Origin: Hirundichthys speculiger
Lineage: Eukaryota; Chordata; Actinopteri; Beloniformes; Exocoetidae
Length of the DNA stretch: 64,000 nt
NCBI GenBank assembly: GCA_018398805.1
Contig: JAGFBZ010000708.1
Location: 620,001 to 684,000, forward strand
Reading direction: 5' to 3'
Shown: in pieces, positions 32,686 through 42,731 of the stretch
Layout of the letters: the number at the start of each line of letters is the position of its first letter
How positions within the stretch are numbered: the first letter of the stretch is position 1
Program-made: the position numbers and the translations under genes
The notes under the pieces: generated by a model
What the model saw: only the letters and a program-made list of their open reading frames with translations
The model's database searches: none
Told to the model about the DNA's origin: nothing

Positions 32686-32920
32686 GTATTCACAAGAATA
32701 TGATTTAATAGGATTTACATCCAGGAGTTGCAGCCCACCCAAGCGTAGTTTGTTTTTCCAAGGGGAGAAATTAACCAACAGTGGCATGAAGTCAACACAT
32801 CTTAAGCAGCATATCATGACAAGATATTCACGTCATGTTTTTAACCCACTTCGGTTTTCTAAGAGGAAACTTTCTGAATGCAGGTCTTTTCAAGAGATGA
32901 TGCAGAAAGCCCCCACAACA
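32686..32920 (+). pseudogene. Degenerate ZBED5/FAM200-like BED-domain remnant
   Basis: The frame reads QEYDLIGFTSRS, then GEKLTNSGMKSTHLKQHIMT, then NPLRFSKRKLSE. The order GFTS - GE.L.N..MK..HLK.H - F..KL is that of the N-terminus of ZBED5/FAM200-type proteins, which derive from hAT transposases. The zinc cysteines before GE are replaced (SLFFQGE), so the finger would not fold. The remaining transposase is absent. Confidence 0.45.
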
Positions 32921-33054
32921 TGAGTTCATGACTTCAGTTTGAGAACAAATCTTTATTATAATCCCAAAAGAGGGCGTTTTATGTTGATGATTATTTATAT
33001 GCACATAAATCTTCATAATCAAGTGAACAATTTCCTTTTTTAACAAGTCCTTAG

Positions 33055-33055
<1 letters not shown>

Positions 33056-33103
<48 letters not shown>

Positions 33104-33110
33104 TTTTTTT
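33056..33110. repeat. TA microsatellite plus poly(T)
   Basis: (TA)n to 33086, followed by a T homopolymer to 33110. Confidence 0.9.
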
Positions 33111-33394
33111 TCCAAATAGTTAAAAAGTCAGACACAAAGCTGTTTTGCATTTTTTTTTGGGGACAAAAATCTTTGCACAGGTTAGGGGGTACTTGGCTGA
33201 AAAAAATATTTCACAGGGGGTACATCTCGTATGTGTAAATTGGTGTTTTATTTTAAAAAGGCTAATGATCAACTGACATGTCTGTTATGTTTTCATCCCC
33301 TTTATAAAAGAAAATACGTCCTTTCTCAGAGCACGTAACTTTATTTGAATGAGTAGCATCATTGATAACTTATATAAGTTGCCTGGACGACACC

Positions 33395-34152
33395 TAGCAT
33401 GGACGCTTCTCGCTGCTGCTCCGGGACTTGTCTCTGCTACGCTGGACGCTGGACTCCAGTTTGTGTCCGGTTTGTGGTGATCTGCGGTCGGATGTCTACA
33501 TACTGTCTGCAGGGGGCGGATCGGTCCTCTTGCGGCTGGTGGAGACCTGCCACTGGGGACATGGATGGTATCGCTGGAGGCTGGTTCGGGAAAGCTAAGC
33601 TAAGTAGTCCTGAACTCTTACCCGTGGCAACCACGCCACTGGATCTGGGCTGCAGCGTCACAGAGCCGGGACGGGAACCCCCGACGTAGCGGCGGTGGCA
33701 TACTGCCCCCGTCCAGCTGTCTACACGGGTCAGCTGACCTGGCAGGGGCCGTCTGGTGACCTGGTGGGGCCCAGCACCGCCGGGGAAGACGACAACGGCC
33801 TGGTCCGGTCCGCATGATGAACCGGGCTCTGGGATGGTCGGCTCCGTCGCTCGCCGGACTGAATGCAGCTCGGTCTTTCCAGAGGAGACGGTTGGTTCAT
33901 CTGTGTTTCCTCCTCTGACCTGGAGATATCTCACTTGTCATCATTATGGAGATATGCTGGTTCTAACAGCTCTTAACTGTTTTAACGGCTGTTAACGGCT
34001 GTTATCTGGAGTTAGCACTCGGACCACGGGACCTGGCATGAAAAGGAGCGCTGGACGCTAGCAGCTCCCCAAGTACACCAGAAGAACTGGTGTACTGAAA
34101 CCTGAATTTCCCCCTTGGGGGATTAATAAAGTATTTTTGAATTTTTTTTTTA
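33395..34152 (+). mobile_element. Non-autonomous retroposon with Rex1-like 3' tail
   Basis: GC-rich body (from gacgcttctcgctgctgctc) ending in gaatttcccccttgggggat, then taataaagtatttttgaatt and a poly(T)/A run. The minus-strand copy at 60212-60530 shares both ends but lacks about 400 bp of the middle. The open frames inside are not conserved in that second copy. The 3' tail resembles that of the Rex1 LINE at 54480-54545, suggesting mobilisation by that enzyme. Confidence 0.6.
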
Positions 34153-34494
34153 ATTTGAATAATACATTGACAGCAGCCTTCTTCTGCTGCATCTCTAATT
34201 CTACCCAAGTGGTGATGGTCTAGTCAACAAGTGAAACTAGTCTTTTCTACCACTTAGTGGCTCAGAGTGGTAGCTACTCCTCTCATTGCACCTCAATATC
34301 ACACCTCGTAGTAGGTGTGCACAGGCCGTGCACCACATACAGTATAAACTACAGCGAAAGGGTAATAGTCACTAAATCTCCATCGCTGCCTCTTGACATT
34401 GTTGGACAGCAAATGTTAACTATGACTAACTGTGAAAGTAACACGTCTTCCTTCTCCACTGAGATTAGTTACATAACCTGATAGCACGTTATGC

Positions 34495-34703
34495 TCCTAA
34501 TAGAGCTCTCCGCTCTCAGAGTGCAGGATTACTCGTCGTTCCTAGAATATCTAAAAGTAGGTTTGGAGGACGGGCCTTCTGCTACCAGGCACCTTTATTA
34601 TGGAACCAGCTACCAGTTTGGGTTCAGGAGGCTGATACCACCTCCATCTTTAAAACTAAATTAACAACATTTCTGTTCAGTAAAGCCTACAGTTAGTCTA
34701 AAC
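34495..34703 (+). mobile_element. LINE C-terminal fragment (L2/CR1-like) and 3' UTR start
   Basis: Plus-strand translation gives ALRSQSAGLLVVPR, GGRAFCYQAPLLWNQLPVWV and TFLFSKAYS before a stop, typical of the C-terminus of L2/CR1-type fish LINEs. A hAT element (34704-35210) interrupts the 3' UTR, which resumes at 35219 and runs to about 35340. Confidence 0.65.
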
Positions 34704-35210
34704 CAGTCCTTCTCAAATAGTGGGGCGCGACCCCTTAGGGGGGCACGGTGCGATGCCAGGGGGGATGTGTGTGACCCCGAGGAATAAGCCTTTTTTTCTT
34801 TTTGCCGTACTGGAATAAAGTGTAATTGCACATGTACCCCAGTAGGGGGCAGTAGCTCTCTCATTATCACAGTGTGTGCAGGGAGTATTAGCAGTGTTGT
34901 GTCCCTTTTTTTTGCACGGATATGCGCACACACAGCACAGAGCTGGAGATAAGGTGGGATTGATGCACTTTAAATCTTTACAGACTAAAAAACAATTTTA
35001 ATAAAAATATTGTTTGTTATCAGTTATATATATTTATGTAATACATTTCTTTCTTTTTTGTTTCTCTTAATGTTAATAAGGGTGCAGTGTTATGCAGAGG
35101 TGTACTTACTACTATTATTATACTATTTAATGTCAGGGTGGAGGGTGGGGGGAGTGAAATGTTTTCTTCTTCCAAAAAGGGGCGCAGCAGAAAACATTTG
35201 AGAAGCACTG
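34704..35210. mobile_element. Non-autonomous hAT element with perfect 8-bp TSD
   Basis: Ends cagtccttctcaaatagtgg and (complement) cagtgcttctcaaatgtttt; the octamer gtctaaac is duplicated at 34696-34703 and 35211-35218. 507 bp, no transposase. Confidence 0.9.
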
Positions 35211-36109
35211 GTCTAAACTATAGTGTGTAGGGGCTAATAGTTATAGCCATAGTTGTAGTAGCTCAGACTAGAGTAGCTCGTCTTAATCACAGCTTCATCA
35301 TAGCTATGCTGCTATAGGCCTACGCTGCAGGGGGACGCCAACATGATCTGCTGAGTGGTGTCTCCACCACTGTTCTCTCCTTCCTTCCATTTCTTCCTCC
35401 CTTCTTCCTCCTCCAGCTCATTCCATAGTTAATTAGCAGCACCTTGTTACTGTAACTGTGCTCCATTTTCTTTCCTGTAGTTTGTTGTGCTGTTTTTCCC
35501 TCCCTTTTTTCTCTTTTCTTTCTGTATGTTTGCAGGCCAGAGTTTCCTGAGTTTCATGCTGACTTGCAGTTCCCTCCTCTGTCCATCCCAGCGTTTACCT
35601 CCACCTGTGTGTGTAGATGTGTTCAGGGTGCCGACTGGTGTGGTGACCGGTGATCTAGTCCTCTGATCATCTCACCTCAGTGCTGCTACCTCCATCTGTT
35701 TATGTAGTCATTTCATTCAGTCATTTGTGTGCTCTCCTCTCTCTGTCCTCCATTCTCTCTCTGTTCTATCTCCCCCCTCTTTTTCTTTCGGTCATGGTCT
35801 GGGTCGTTAACAGACTCGTGCAGACCTGGAAGACAAGCTGATGATGATCCATTCATTAGAATCAGGTGTGTTGTGTCTGGGAAACATCTAAGACCTGCAG
35901 GACAGCGGCCCTTGTGGACCAAGTTTGGACACCCCTGGTCTAAATTGATGAGACATTAACAGGGCGTTCTTTTCTACTACTGAATGTTGGTGGGCCAACC
36001 GTCCATGCCAATTCTATGCCCTTGCAGCCCACCTACTCCCTTCATCTCCTCCATGTTATGAATTTAAGGATTTAGTACATTTGTTTCAGACTGTGTTGAA
36101 ACTGGTAGA
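35211..36109. other. LINE 3' UTR continuation and non-coding sequence
   Basis: 35219-35340 continues the interrupted LINE 3' UTR. Beyond it the sequence is pyrimidine-rich without a gene, apart from the MITE half-copy listed separately. Confidence 0.4.
35803..35936. repeat. Half copy of the 28798-29021 MITE
   Basis: Shares gtcgttaacagac, tgtgttgtgtctgggaaaca and tttggacacccctg with the MITE at 28798-29021; the left half is missing. Confidence 0.75.
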
Positions 36110-37800
36110 TTTTTTTTTTTTTTTTCACTGAAGCTGACAATTTTTCCATTTGTATAAAATCTATTAGGTTACTCCAGAGAGTAGAGGACTTCACGGGTCC
36201 AATTTAATGGACCCGAACCCAAATGGACCTGTGAAAATTCGACCCGAAACCGTCTCGACCCGAGCTATTTTCATAAGTCCGAGGGTCCAAACCCGAATGG
36301 ACCCGCAATATTTGGACCCGGAACCGACCCGACCCGAGTCTTTAGTTTCTAACCATGAACCAAACCGAGTTACCTGAATAGAACCAAGACAATCCAGCCC
36401 ATAGTTGGTCATGTTAAAAGTTGTCTAGTGTTGAATAAAACTTGATTTTCTTACCTAAAGTTGTCTTCTTCTACCGGTTCAGTTGCTACATAGGCTACGT
36501 GATGGAAACAACAATAAATCCACGTCGTTATTTTCTTTCTGGATACAGATGCTATTGGTAGCAACTGCTAACGCTAATAGCCTACACCGGTCAGGACGTG
36601 TCGTGAACATATTCTCTCATCCAGCGCTGTCATGTTGGTGATCTGTTGTGCTTTACAGCTGCCAGGCAAACCGCTAATAACACGCTACGGCAACACAGTT
36701 GTTTCATGACAAACATGCCGTGTTAATTAATAATTATTTAACTGCCCCCAGTCCTGACATTAGCTGCCACCGCCAATATCTTCACCTCTCTCAAGTAAAC
36801 GCGGACCCAGCCTGTCAGAGAGCACCGACCGGACCCGAGACTAACTACCGATTCAGACCCAAACCAGGAGTCACGTCTTTTGAATAAACCCGAGACCCGA
36901 TTCGGGTTGTGTCCGGACCCCGGGTTTTCAGGTTGTCCCGAAGACCTCTACCAGAGAGTGATATTAATAGAGTTTTTGGTTTTCCAGTTCATGAGGATTG
37001 TTTTCTTGCTGATGATTTGGGCACCAAAGATAATTTTCTTGGAGCTGTTATCCAGAGCGACCATGGAAGAGTCTCCCAGTAGACAGAGTGAGGGTGATAC
37101 TGGGATGCTGCAGTCCAGGAGTTTGGAGATAGTGTCAGTAGATCTTGAACCAGAAGGTAATGACCGGTGTGCACCCCCATATAGCATGCATGTAGGAGTC
37201 TGTTACATTTTTTGAGCAATGCAAACAAATGTTTGTCTTTAAAGCCCATTTCAAACATTTTTCCCAGTGAAGTCCACCCTGTGGAGTATCTTGTATTGTA
37301 TGAGTTGTTAATTTGCATTAATGGTTGAAAGGATTATATTTTTGGAGATTTGGGGCCAGAAGTCAGCTCTTCTGGCTCCTGGCCCCAATCTAGAGGTGAA
37401 CTCCAGATCACGTTCCCATTTTATTGAAGGGATAAATATTATGTCCATCACAGAAATTACCTTGTACATTTTTGGTATAATTTTATGGGGATTAGAGATT
37501 TGAGTTAATTCTGAAATTAATGGAGGAAAATTTAATCTGAAGGTTTTTTTTTTAGAAACTGATCTCCAAAACAGTACTTCTGCATAAGATGAGTGAATAG
37601 ATTCAGTATTGTTTTCATAGATATGTTTCAGGTGTGGGATGCCCTTGATGATCAATAAAAGGAAAGTTCATTGGTTTTCTGTTTATTAGGTACTCAGGAT
37701 TATTCCAAATGGGGTTGTGTATATTAGGTGAAATTGAGGTCTTAGATATTTGGTGAAATATATTCGGTGGGGGAAATTCTTCAGGTACACTATGCAAAAA
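36110..37800 (-). mobile_element. L1-like LINE 3' portion, split by a hAT
   Basis: Poly(T) at 36110-36125 is the poly(A) tail of a minus-strand insertion. On the far side of the hAT (36182-36950) the minus strand encodes, with frame changes, IHNPIWNNPEYLINRKP, WERDLEFTS, KMFEMGFKDKHLF and CSIPVSPSLCLLGD, all in L1 ORF2 C-terminal order. The 5' end is lost near 37800. Degenerate. Confidence 0.7.
36182..36950. mobile_element. Non-autonomous hAT element with perfect 8-bp TSD, inside the L1 fragment
   Basis: Ends tagaggacttcacgggtcc and (complement) tagaggtcttcgggacaacc; ccagagag is duplicated at 36174-36181 and 36951-36958. The arms near both ends are dense in gacccgaa/ttcgggtc words, giving extended imperfect inverted repeats. 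769 bp, no coding region. Confidence 0.9.
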
Positions 37801-37959
37801 GGGAAAAAGGGTTAGGATATCAAGTGACTAGTGTTTACAACTTCACCTTCAGCCTTCTCAGCCCTGCTTGAATATCATCCTCACACATCCCTGACATGGA
37901 TTCACCAATTACAGAGATATTAGAAAGAAGCCTGTGTATCTTCTTTTATGTTACCATTA

Positions 37960-38306
37960 ATTGGACAGCACCTCTCATCCCTGTATGAGACTGTTAAATC
38001 ACTGAACAGCTCATTCAGCAGCAGACTGCTGCAGCCACAGTGGAAGAAGGAACGTTACCGCAGGTCCTTCATCCCATCAGCCGTCAGACTCTTTAACAGC
38101 AGGACTTAATGAAACACCTTTTCTGTCTGCTGTACAACCCTTCACCTCCTACCTTGTGCAAAATTTTTCTTTTTAGACTTTCTTTATTTAAGTCACATTT
38201 ATTTATTATAATAGATCCACCGCTCCATCTCATGTTAATAAGCGAAATGTTCATATATGTGTATATATTGTAAATGTAAATTTTCTTAACAATTTGTTAA
38301 TTTTTG

Positions 38307-38362
<56 letters not shown>
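37960..38362 (+). mobile_element. Rex1-like LINE 3' end, part 1 (interrupted by the Gypsy element)
   Basis: Plus-strand frame: SSFSSRLLQPQWKKERYRRS then FIPSAVRLFNSRT before the stop at about 38107, matching the C-terminus of the copy at 54792-55619. The 3' UTR follows, ending in a long TA repeat (38312-38362) where the LTR element entered; it resumes at 47972. Confidence 0.7.
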
Positions 38363-38365
<3 letters not shown>

Positions 38366-39838
38366 AACCCAGGTGCAAAGCACTGGTTAACTAAATTATA
38401 ACATTTCCCATATTTTGTGTATAGTAGTTAAATAAAGACAGAGAACTGAATGGAAGTTAAATTGTAATTGAAACAAAACCACTTGTTTTATTTGAGAAGT
38501 CTAAAATCTAACTGCACTTGAAGGCAGCATCTGAAGTTTATGCGGCTGATCAAATAGAAAAGCACGCAGTTTCAATAACCAATTAGGTGTCACGTTCAGT
38601 CCTGCTGTTTAGAGAGGTATCGGTGCGCGGACGCGCTCACGTTCTTTTCTCTCGGGACCAGCAGCGAGGCAGCACACGCACAGGAACGAGTGACTGGTGA
38701 AATAATTGAGTTTGAGAAAAGATATTAAGCTGAAGCAGCTAAATTACTTGGTGTCGTGTTTATTGACGAACGGAAGTCGGACGTCTATCAGTGAGGTACA
38801 ACTTTTACATATTACACGACATTATCGGTTAAACTGTTAAATGCTAACGGCCTCGTGCTGGAACTTCCCGGCCGCAGGTATGTCCTGTCCACTGCGTGGA
38901 GACGTAGAGCTGTGACATCGCTCGTTAAGCAAGCACGTCCAAATCGGTGAGAGAACTTTAGCTGTTGTTGTGTGGTTGCCGCAAGTCATTGGTTAATTTG
39001 AAATGTTAATGTTCCATTGTGGTTGTCATTTTGTCCAGAAGAGGGCTTAATGAATCTGCGACATTATTTATTATTAAAATACAGTGTTAATGTGTGAATG
39101 AAAGGCTAATTAAAATGCTGATTTTAAACTGAAGAAGTTTAAAATAACATTTTATTACCAGAATATTCTACAATTGTTCTGTTAATTTCGAACATTACAG
39201 AAGTCTTTATTTTTTATATAGAAGTTCATTCAGCAATTTTTGAACTGTTTTATGTATCCAACAGTCTAAAGTTGGTTATATTTTCAATATGAATATGTTG
39301 TACAACAAAAGAAATTTTCAGAGAACAGTCATGACTTAATTTGAATGTGGAACTGTAAACTCTGAACCTGTTTTGTATGCAGGTCAGGTTTTTTTATTGA
39401 CTAGAAGAAGATCCACAACGGACATTTTGTTGATGGCGAGCCACCCAGTTTGAGCCATGATTCTGGATCTGCAACTTCTATCCTGCAACACATATACTGT
39501 CTACATATGGTAGGACTGTACCAGTGAATTGGTACCAACTTGGTACTGAATTGGATTCGAGGATTACACTTGAACTTCTTCTTTTTTTTGAAAGATCAGG
39601 AGTGCACTGAACTTACCAAAGACTGGTTTTATTTTATTTTGAAGGCGCCATTTTATTTTACTTTTATTTTTCATATTCACTATTTTGTAAATGTGTTTTA
39701 TAATTGTTTTCAACAACTAAAGTCGGTTAATAACTGCAATTGTGGTCTGTTATTCATTCTGGCTATTTCAGTTGTGTCGAATGAGCTCTATTCGGACCTA
39801 GTAACATTTGCTTATGTATGATCCGGGAGTGGGTTACA
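38363..39838 (+). repeat. Gypsy 5' LTR
   Basis: 1476 bp, TGTAACCC...GGGTTACA. Contains an AATAAA near 38431. Compared with the 3' LTR it has two extra bases in a CA repeat (agcacacgcac), one extra T in a T-run near 39590, and G instead of A at 39825. Confidence 0.95.
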
Positions 39839-39954
39839 TGGCAATAAAAACTTGGCGAGCCAGCCAGGAGAGCTCTGTGTACAGACCATAATAGCCACAT
39901 ATGAATTGCAGTAACTCTGAACATTTTTGATTTGAGATTTCTTCCTTTTTGAAA
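39839..39954 (+). other. Leader and presumed primer-binding region of the Gypsy element
   Basis: Begins tggcaataaaaacttggcga immediately after the LTR. It does not show the usual TGG-CGCC style tRNA complement at the junction, so the primer type is not identified. The leader is 116 bp up to the gag ATG. Confidence 0.5.
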
Positions 39955-41697
39955 ATGGACATTATTAAGAAAGAGGGTATTAAGGTTCCAAACTCGGTTA
40001 TCATCAGTGGTTTATCCGGTACTCCTGTTGATGAAGAAATTTATGATTTTCTCAAGCAATATGGGAAAATAGGTCGCATGATTATCATTGATGATGTTGA
40101 GTCTGAATTTAATGGTCATGCCATCTTTGAGTTTGAGTCAGGTGTAGCAGTGGCAGCACTTGAGTCTGTTTTACCATTGGACAGGGTTAGTTCTGCAAAC
40201 CCATCAATAACTCACCCTGTTAAAACACTTACTAGCATCTACAGCAGTAGAGCAGGTACTGAGAGTACTTTTTCATTTTTGTCCGAGCTTAAAGACATAG
40301 CCAAAATGAGTGGACAGTCTTTTGAGAACATTCTGAGGGATGAGTTGACTCGGATAACTAAAACTCTAACAGAAGAGAACCCAGTAGAAAACCCTCAAGT
40401 AGTTCAAATGGCAAATGTTTCCGAACCATCTGGAACTGATAATGTAATGTCTCCTCAAATGGCCACTTCTGAGCCAAGAGTCGCGCATGCTCAAAGTCCA
40501 CATCCTGCAGGCCCCACACAGCCAAAACCTACCTGCAGTGAGGCCCAACCTCATATTGAAATCACAGCCCCACTAACACCACCTGTTGCAGCAGAGACAA
40601 TGCATAGCTTTAGCATGTCTCCAAATGACCTCAGCACACCTGAAGTGCAGCGAGTGGTAGTGGAACATATAGTGAAAAGTACAGAGATCGCATCTCAGTT
40701 TCACTCACCAGTTAAACTGAGGTCCTTTTCGGGACGTGTCCCTTGTCTCAACCACGAGGTTGATTATGAAACGTGGCGGTCTGGTGTTGAATTTTATTTG
40801 GCTGACCCCACTGTTACTCAGTCGCAGTTGATGAGGAAAATGGTTGACAGCATCTTACCTCCAGCTGCACATGTAGTAAAGAATTTAGGTCCACAGGCTA
40901 CTCCTCGTTCATATCTAGACGTGCTCGATTCTGCATATGGAACAGTGGAGGATGGCGATGAGCTATTCGCTAAATTTCTTAATACTCACCAAAATGCAGG
41001 AGAAAAACCATCCAACTATCTGCACAGGCTGCAATCCTCTCTGAGCAAAGTTGTGAAGAAAAAAACTGTAAGCACCAGTGATGCAAATCAGCAGTTACTC
41101 AAACAGTTCTGCAGAGGGTGCTGGAACAACGCATTAATCACAACGCTCCAGCTAGAACAGAGGCAGAGTAATCCGCCAACATTCTCAGAGCTTTTACTGT
41201 TGTTGCGCACGGAAGAGGATAAGCAGGCAGCTAAGGCGAGTCGGATGAAACAGCATTTAGGGCTTGGTAAACCTAAAGTTCAAACTAACGTTCAAGTTGT
41301 TGGCGTAAGTGATGTTGAATTTGGTCCACAAGTCCAAGATAATGGTGTATCTTTAGTCATGGAACAAATTCAGAAACAGATAGCGAGCATACAAGCTCAG
41401 ATTTCGGCCTTTGCCACTTCAAAACCAAAAAAACCTGACCAACCTAAATTGACCAAGACCCAGAAAAATAGGCCAGCTCTAGACCAGTCTAGTCCACAGA
41501 AGCGGTACCCGCTCCAGCAAGCAAACCCAAGGCCCAGACCTTGGTACTGTTTTAGATGTGGGGAAGATGGACATATTGCCACAAATTGTAGCAACCCCCC
41601 AAATCCTACACTGGTCGAAGCCAAAAAGAAAGAGCTAGCAGAAAAGCAAAAGGTATGGGACAAGAAAAATGCTCCACATGACTCCTCTTTAAACTAG
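39955..41697 (+). CDS. gag: Gypsy Gag polyprotein
   Basis: ATG 39955 (an upstream TTG extends the open frame by two codons). About 580 residues. Residues 15-70 have an RRM-like pattern (VIISGLSGTP ... AIFEFESGVA) also seen in PNMA-type Gag proteins; a proline-rich linker spans about 150-210. Then comes a capsid-like alpha-helical region (WRSGVEFYLADPTVTQSQLM), and a CCHC zinc knuckle CFRCGEDGHIATNC near residue 531. The product should form the virus-like particle and package RNA. It ends with TAG at 41695-41697, directly after a TTTAAAC heptamer. Confidence 0.9.
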   Translation: MDIIKKEGIKVPNSVIISGLSGTPVDEEIYDFLKQYGKIGRMIIIDDVESEFNGHAIFEFESGVAVAALESVLPLDRVSSANPSITHPVKTLTSIYSSRAGTESTFSFLSELKDIAKMSGQSFENILRDELTRITKTLTEENPVENPQVVQMANVSEPSGTDNVMSPQMATSEPRVAHAQSPHPAGPTQPKPTCSEAQPHIEITAPLTPPVAAETMHSFSMSPNDLSTPEVQRVVVEHIVKSTEIASQFHSPVKLRSFSGRVPCLNHEVDYETWRSGVEFYLADPTVTQSQLMRKMVDSILPPAAHVVKNLGPQATPRSYLDVLDSAYGTVEDGDELFAKFLNTHQNAGEKPSNYLHRLQSSLSKVVKKKTVSTSDANQQLLKQFCRGCWNNALITTLQLEQRQSNPPTFSELLLLLRTEEDKQAAKASRMKQHLGLGKPKVQTNVQVVGVSDVEFGPQVQDNGVSLVMEQIQKQIASIQAQISAFATSKPKKPDQPKLTKTQKNRPALDQSSPQKRYPLQQANPRPRPWYCFRCGEDGHIATNCSNPPNPTLVEAKKKELAEKQKVWDKKNAPHDSSLN

Positions 41698-41730
41698 TAA
41701 CGGCTCCTACAGAGGGACCAATAGGAACCG
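41688..41730 (+). promoter_or_regulatory. Programmed -1 ribosomal frameshift signal at the gag-pro junction
   Basis: The heptamer T TTA AAC occupies 41688-41694 in the gag frame, immediately followed by the gag stop TAG. A six-base spacer (41695-41700) precedes a potential hairpin: cggctccta (41701-41709) pairs with taggaaccg (41722-41730) with one mismatch and a 12-base loop. The -1 frame is open from 41682 through the protease ORF. The layout matches known -1 frameshift signals; activity is inferred. Confidence 0.75.
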
Positions 41731-41738
41731 ACAAGCGG

Positions 41739-42731
41739 ATGAGTCCCAGCCAAATTCAAAACACAAAAGTCAAAGCCATTCTAAAACAGCAAGTCTCACA
41801 TCCAAGAGATATACCCCAAAGACTGATTGGACATAAATGCACTGCTAATGTTACAATCAGTGGAGTAGAAAGTAACTGCTTAATCGATACTGGATCACAG
41901 GTTACCACTGTGTGTCAGTCCTTTTATGATAAATACCTGACAAAATGCAGGGTTGAACCTGTAAGTGACATTCTAGAGGTAGAGGGAGCCAATGGCCTCC
42001 CAGTACCATACACTGGCTATGTAGAAATAAGTGTGAAGTTCCCAAAGGAATTCATAGCTTCAGAACCTGAAATGCAAACCTTAGCCTTAGTAGTACCTGA
42101 TACTTGTTTCAACAGCAGTGTTCCTGTGCTTATTGGAACAAACACCCTTGATCCTCTATATGAGGAATACTGTGATGGTGACATTCTAAGGACCACTACA
42201 CTCTGTGGTTACGTGCAAGTATTAAAAGCCCTGCAGCTCCGACACCAACAGCACTCCAGAGGTACACTTGGCCTAGTTAAACTTAGAGGCAGTACCCCTG
42301 AAATCATTCCAGCTGGTGAAAGGGTTGTTCTGCAAGGCATTGTAATTGCTAAGGCTGTGGATGGTGAAGAATGGGCATTACTTGAAGAGCCTTCGCATTC
42401 AAACTTACCTGGTGGGATCTTGGTTGACCATTGTCTCATCATGACACCAAAACAATATCCATATAAAGTACCTGTGGTGTTAAGGAATGAAACAAACCAT
42501 GACATAACATTGCCAACGAACAGTGTCATTGCTGAGCTATCAGTAATTCAGGAGGTTATGCACAAAGCAGATCTCAACAACGACCTTATTTACTCTAAAG
42601 AGGATGCTCCTCACCCTGACAAACCGGATAACACGGCTTGCATTTGTAGTCTTCAGGAGACGCGTACAAGCCCAGTACTGAAATTCAATTTCAGTGACAC
42701 TCCACTTCCTCAGGAGTGGAAAACAGAATAA
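41739..42731 (+). CDS. Gypsy protease and linker region (Pro)
   Basis: The frame opens at 41682 in -1 relation to gag, so the protein is probably made as a Gag-Pro fusion, and the first ATG is 41739. A retropepsin active site DTGS lies near residue 49 (NCLIDTGSQVTTV), with a hydrophobic VLIGTNTL flap-end-like segment near residue 135. The C-terminal half has no recognised domain and leads toward RT. It terminates at 42729-42731, a few bases after the RT frame has opened; the loss of one base in the A-run at 42720-42723 would explain this end. Confidence 0.85.
   Translation: MSPSQIQNTKVKAILKQQVSHPRDIPQRLIGHKCTANVTISGVESNCLIDTGSQVTTVCQSFYDKYLTKCRVEPVSDILEVEGANGLPVPYTGYVEISVKFPKEFIASEPEMQTLALVVPDTCFNSSVPVLIGTNTLDPLYEEYCDGDILRTTTLCGYVQVLKALQLRHQQHSRGTLGLVKLRGSTPEIIPAGERVVLQGIVIAKAVDGEEWALLEEPSHSNLPGGILVDHCLIMTPKQYPYKVPVVLRNETNHDITLPTNSVIAELSVIQEVMHKADLNNDLIYSKEDAPHPDKPDNTACICSLQETRTSPVLKFNFSDTPLPQEWKTE

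Noticed and set aside
33399..33995. Overlapping frames of 96 and 165 codons on opposite strands
   Set aside because: They lie inside a GC-rich retroposon and are not preserved in its second copy at 60212-60530.
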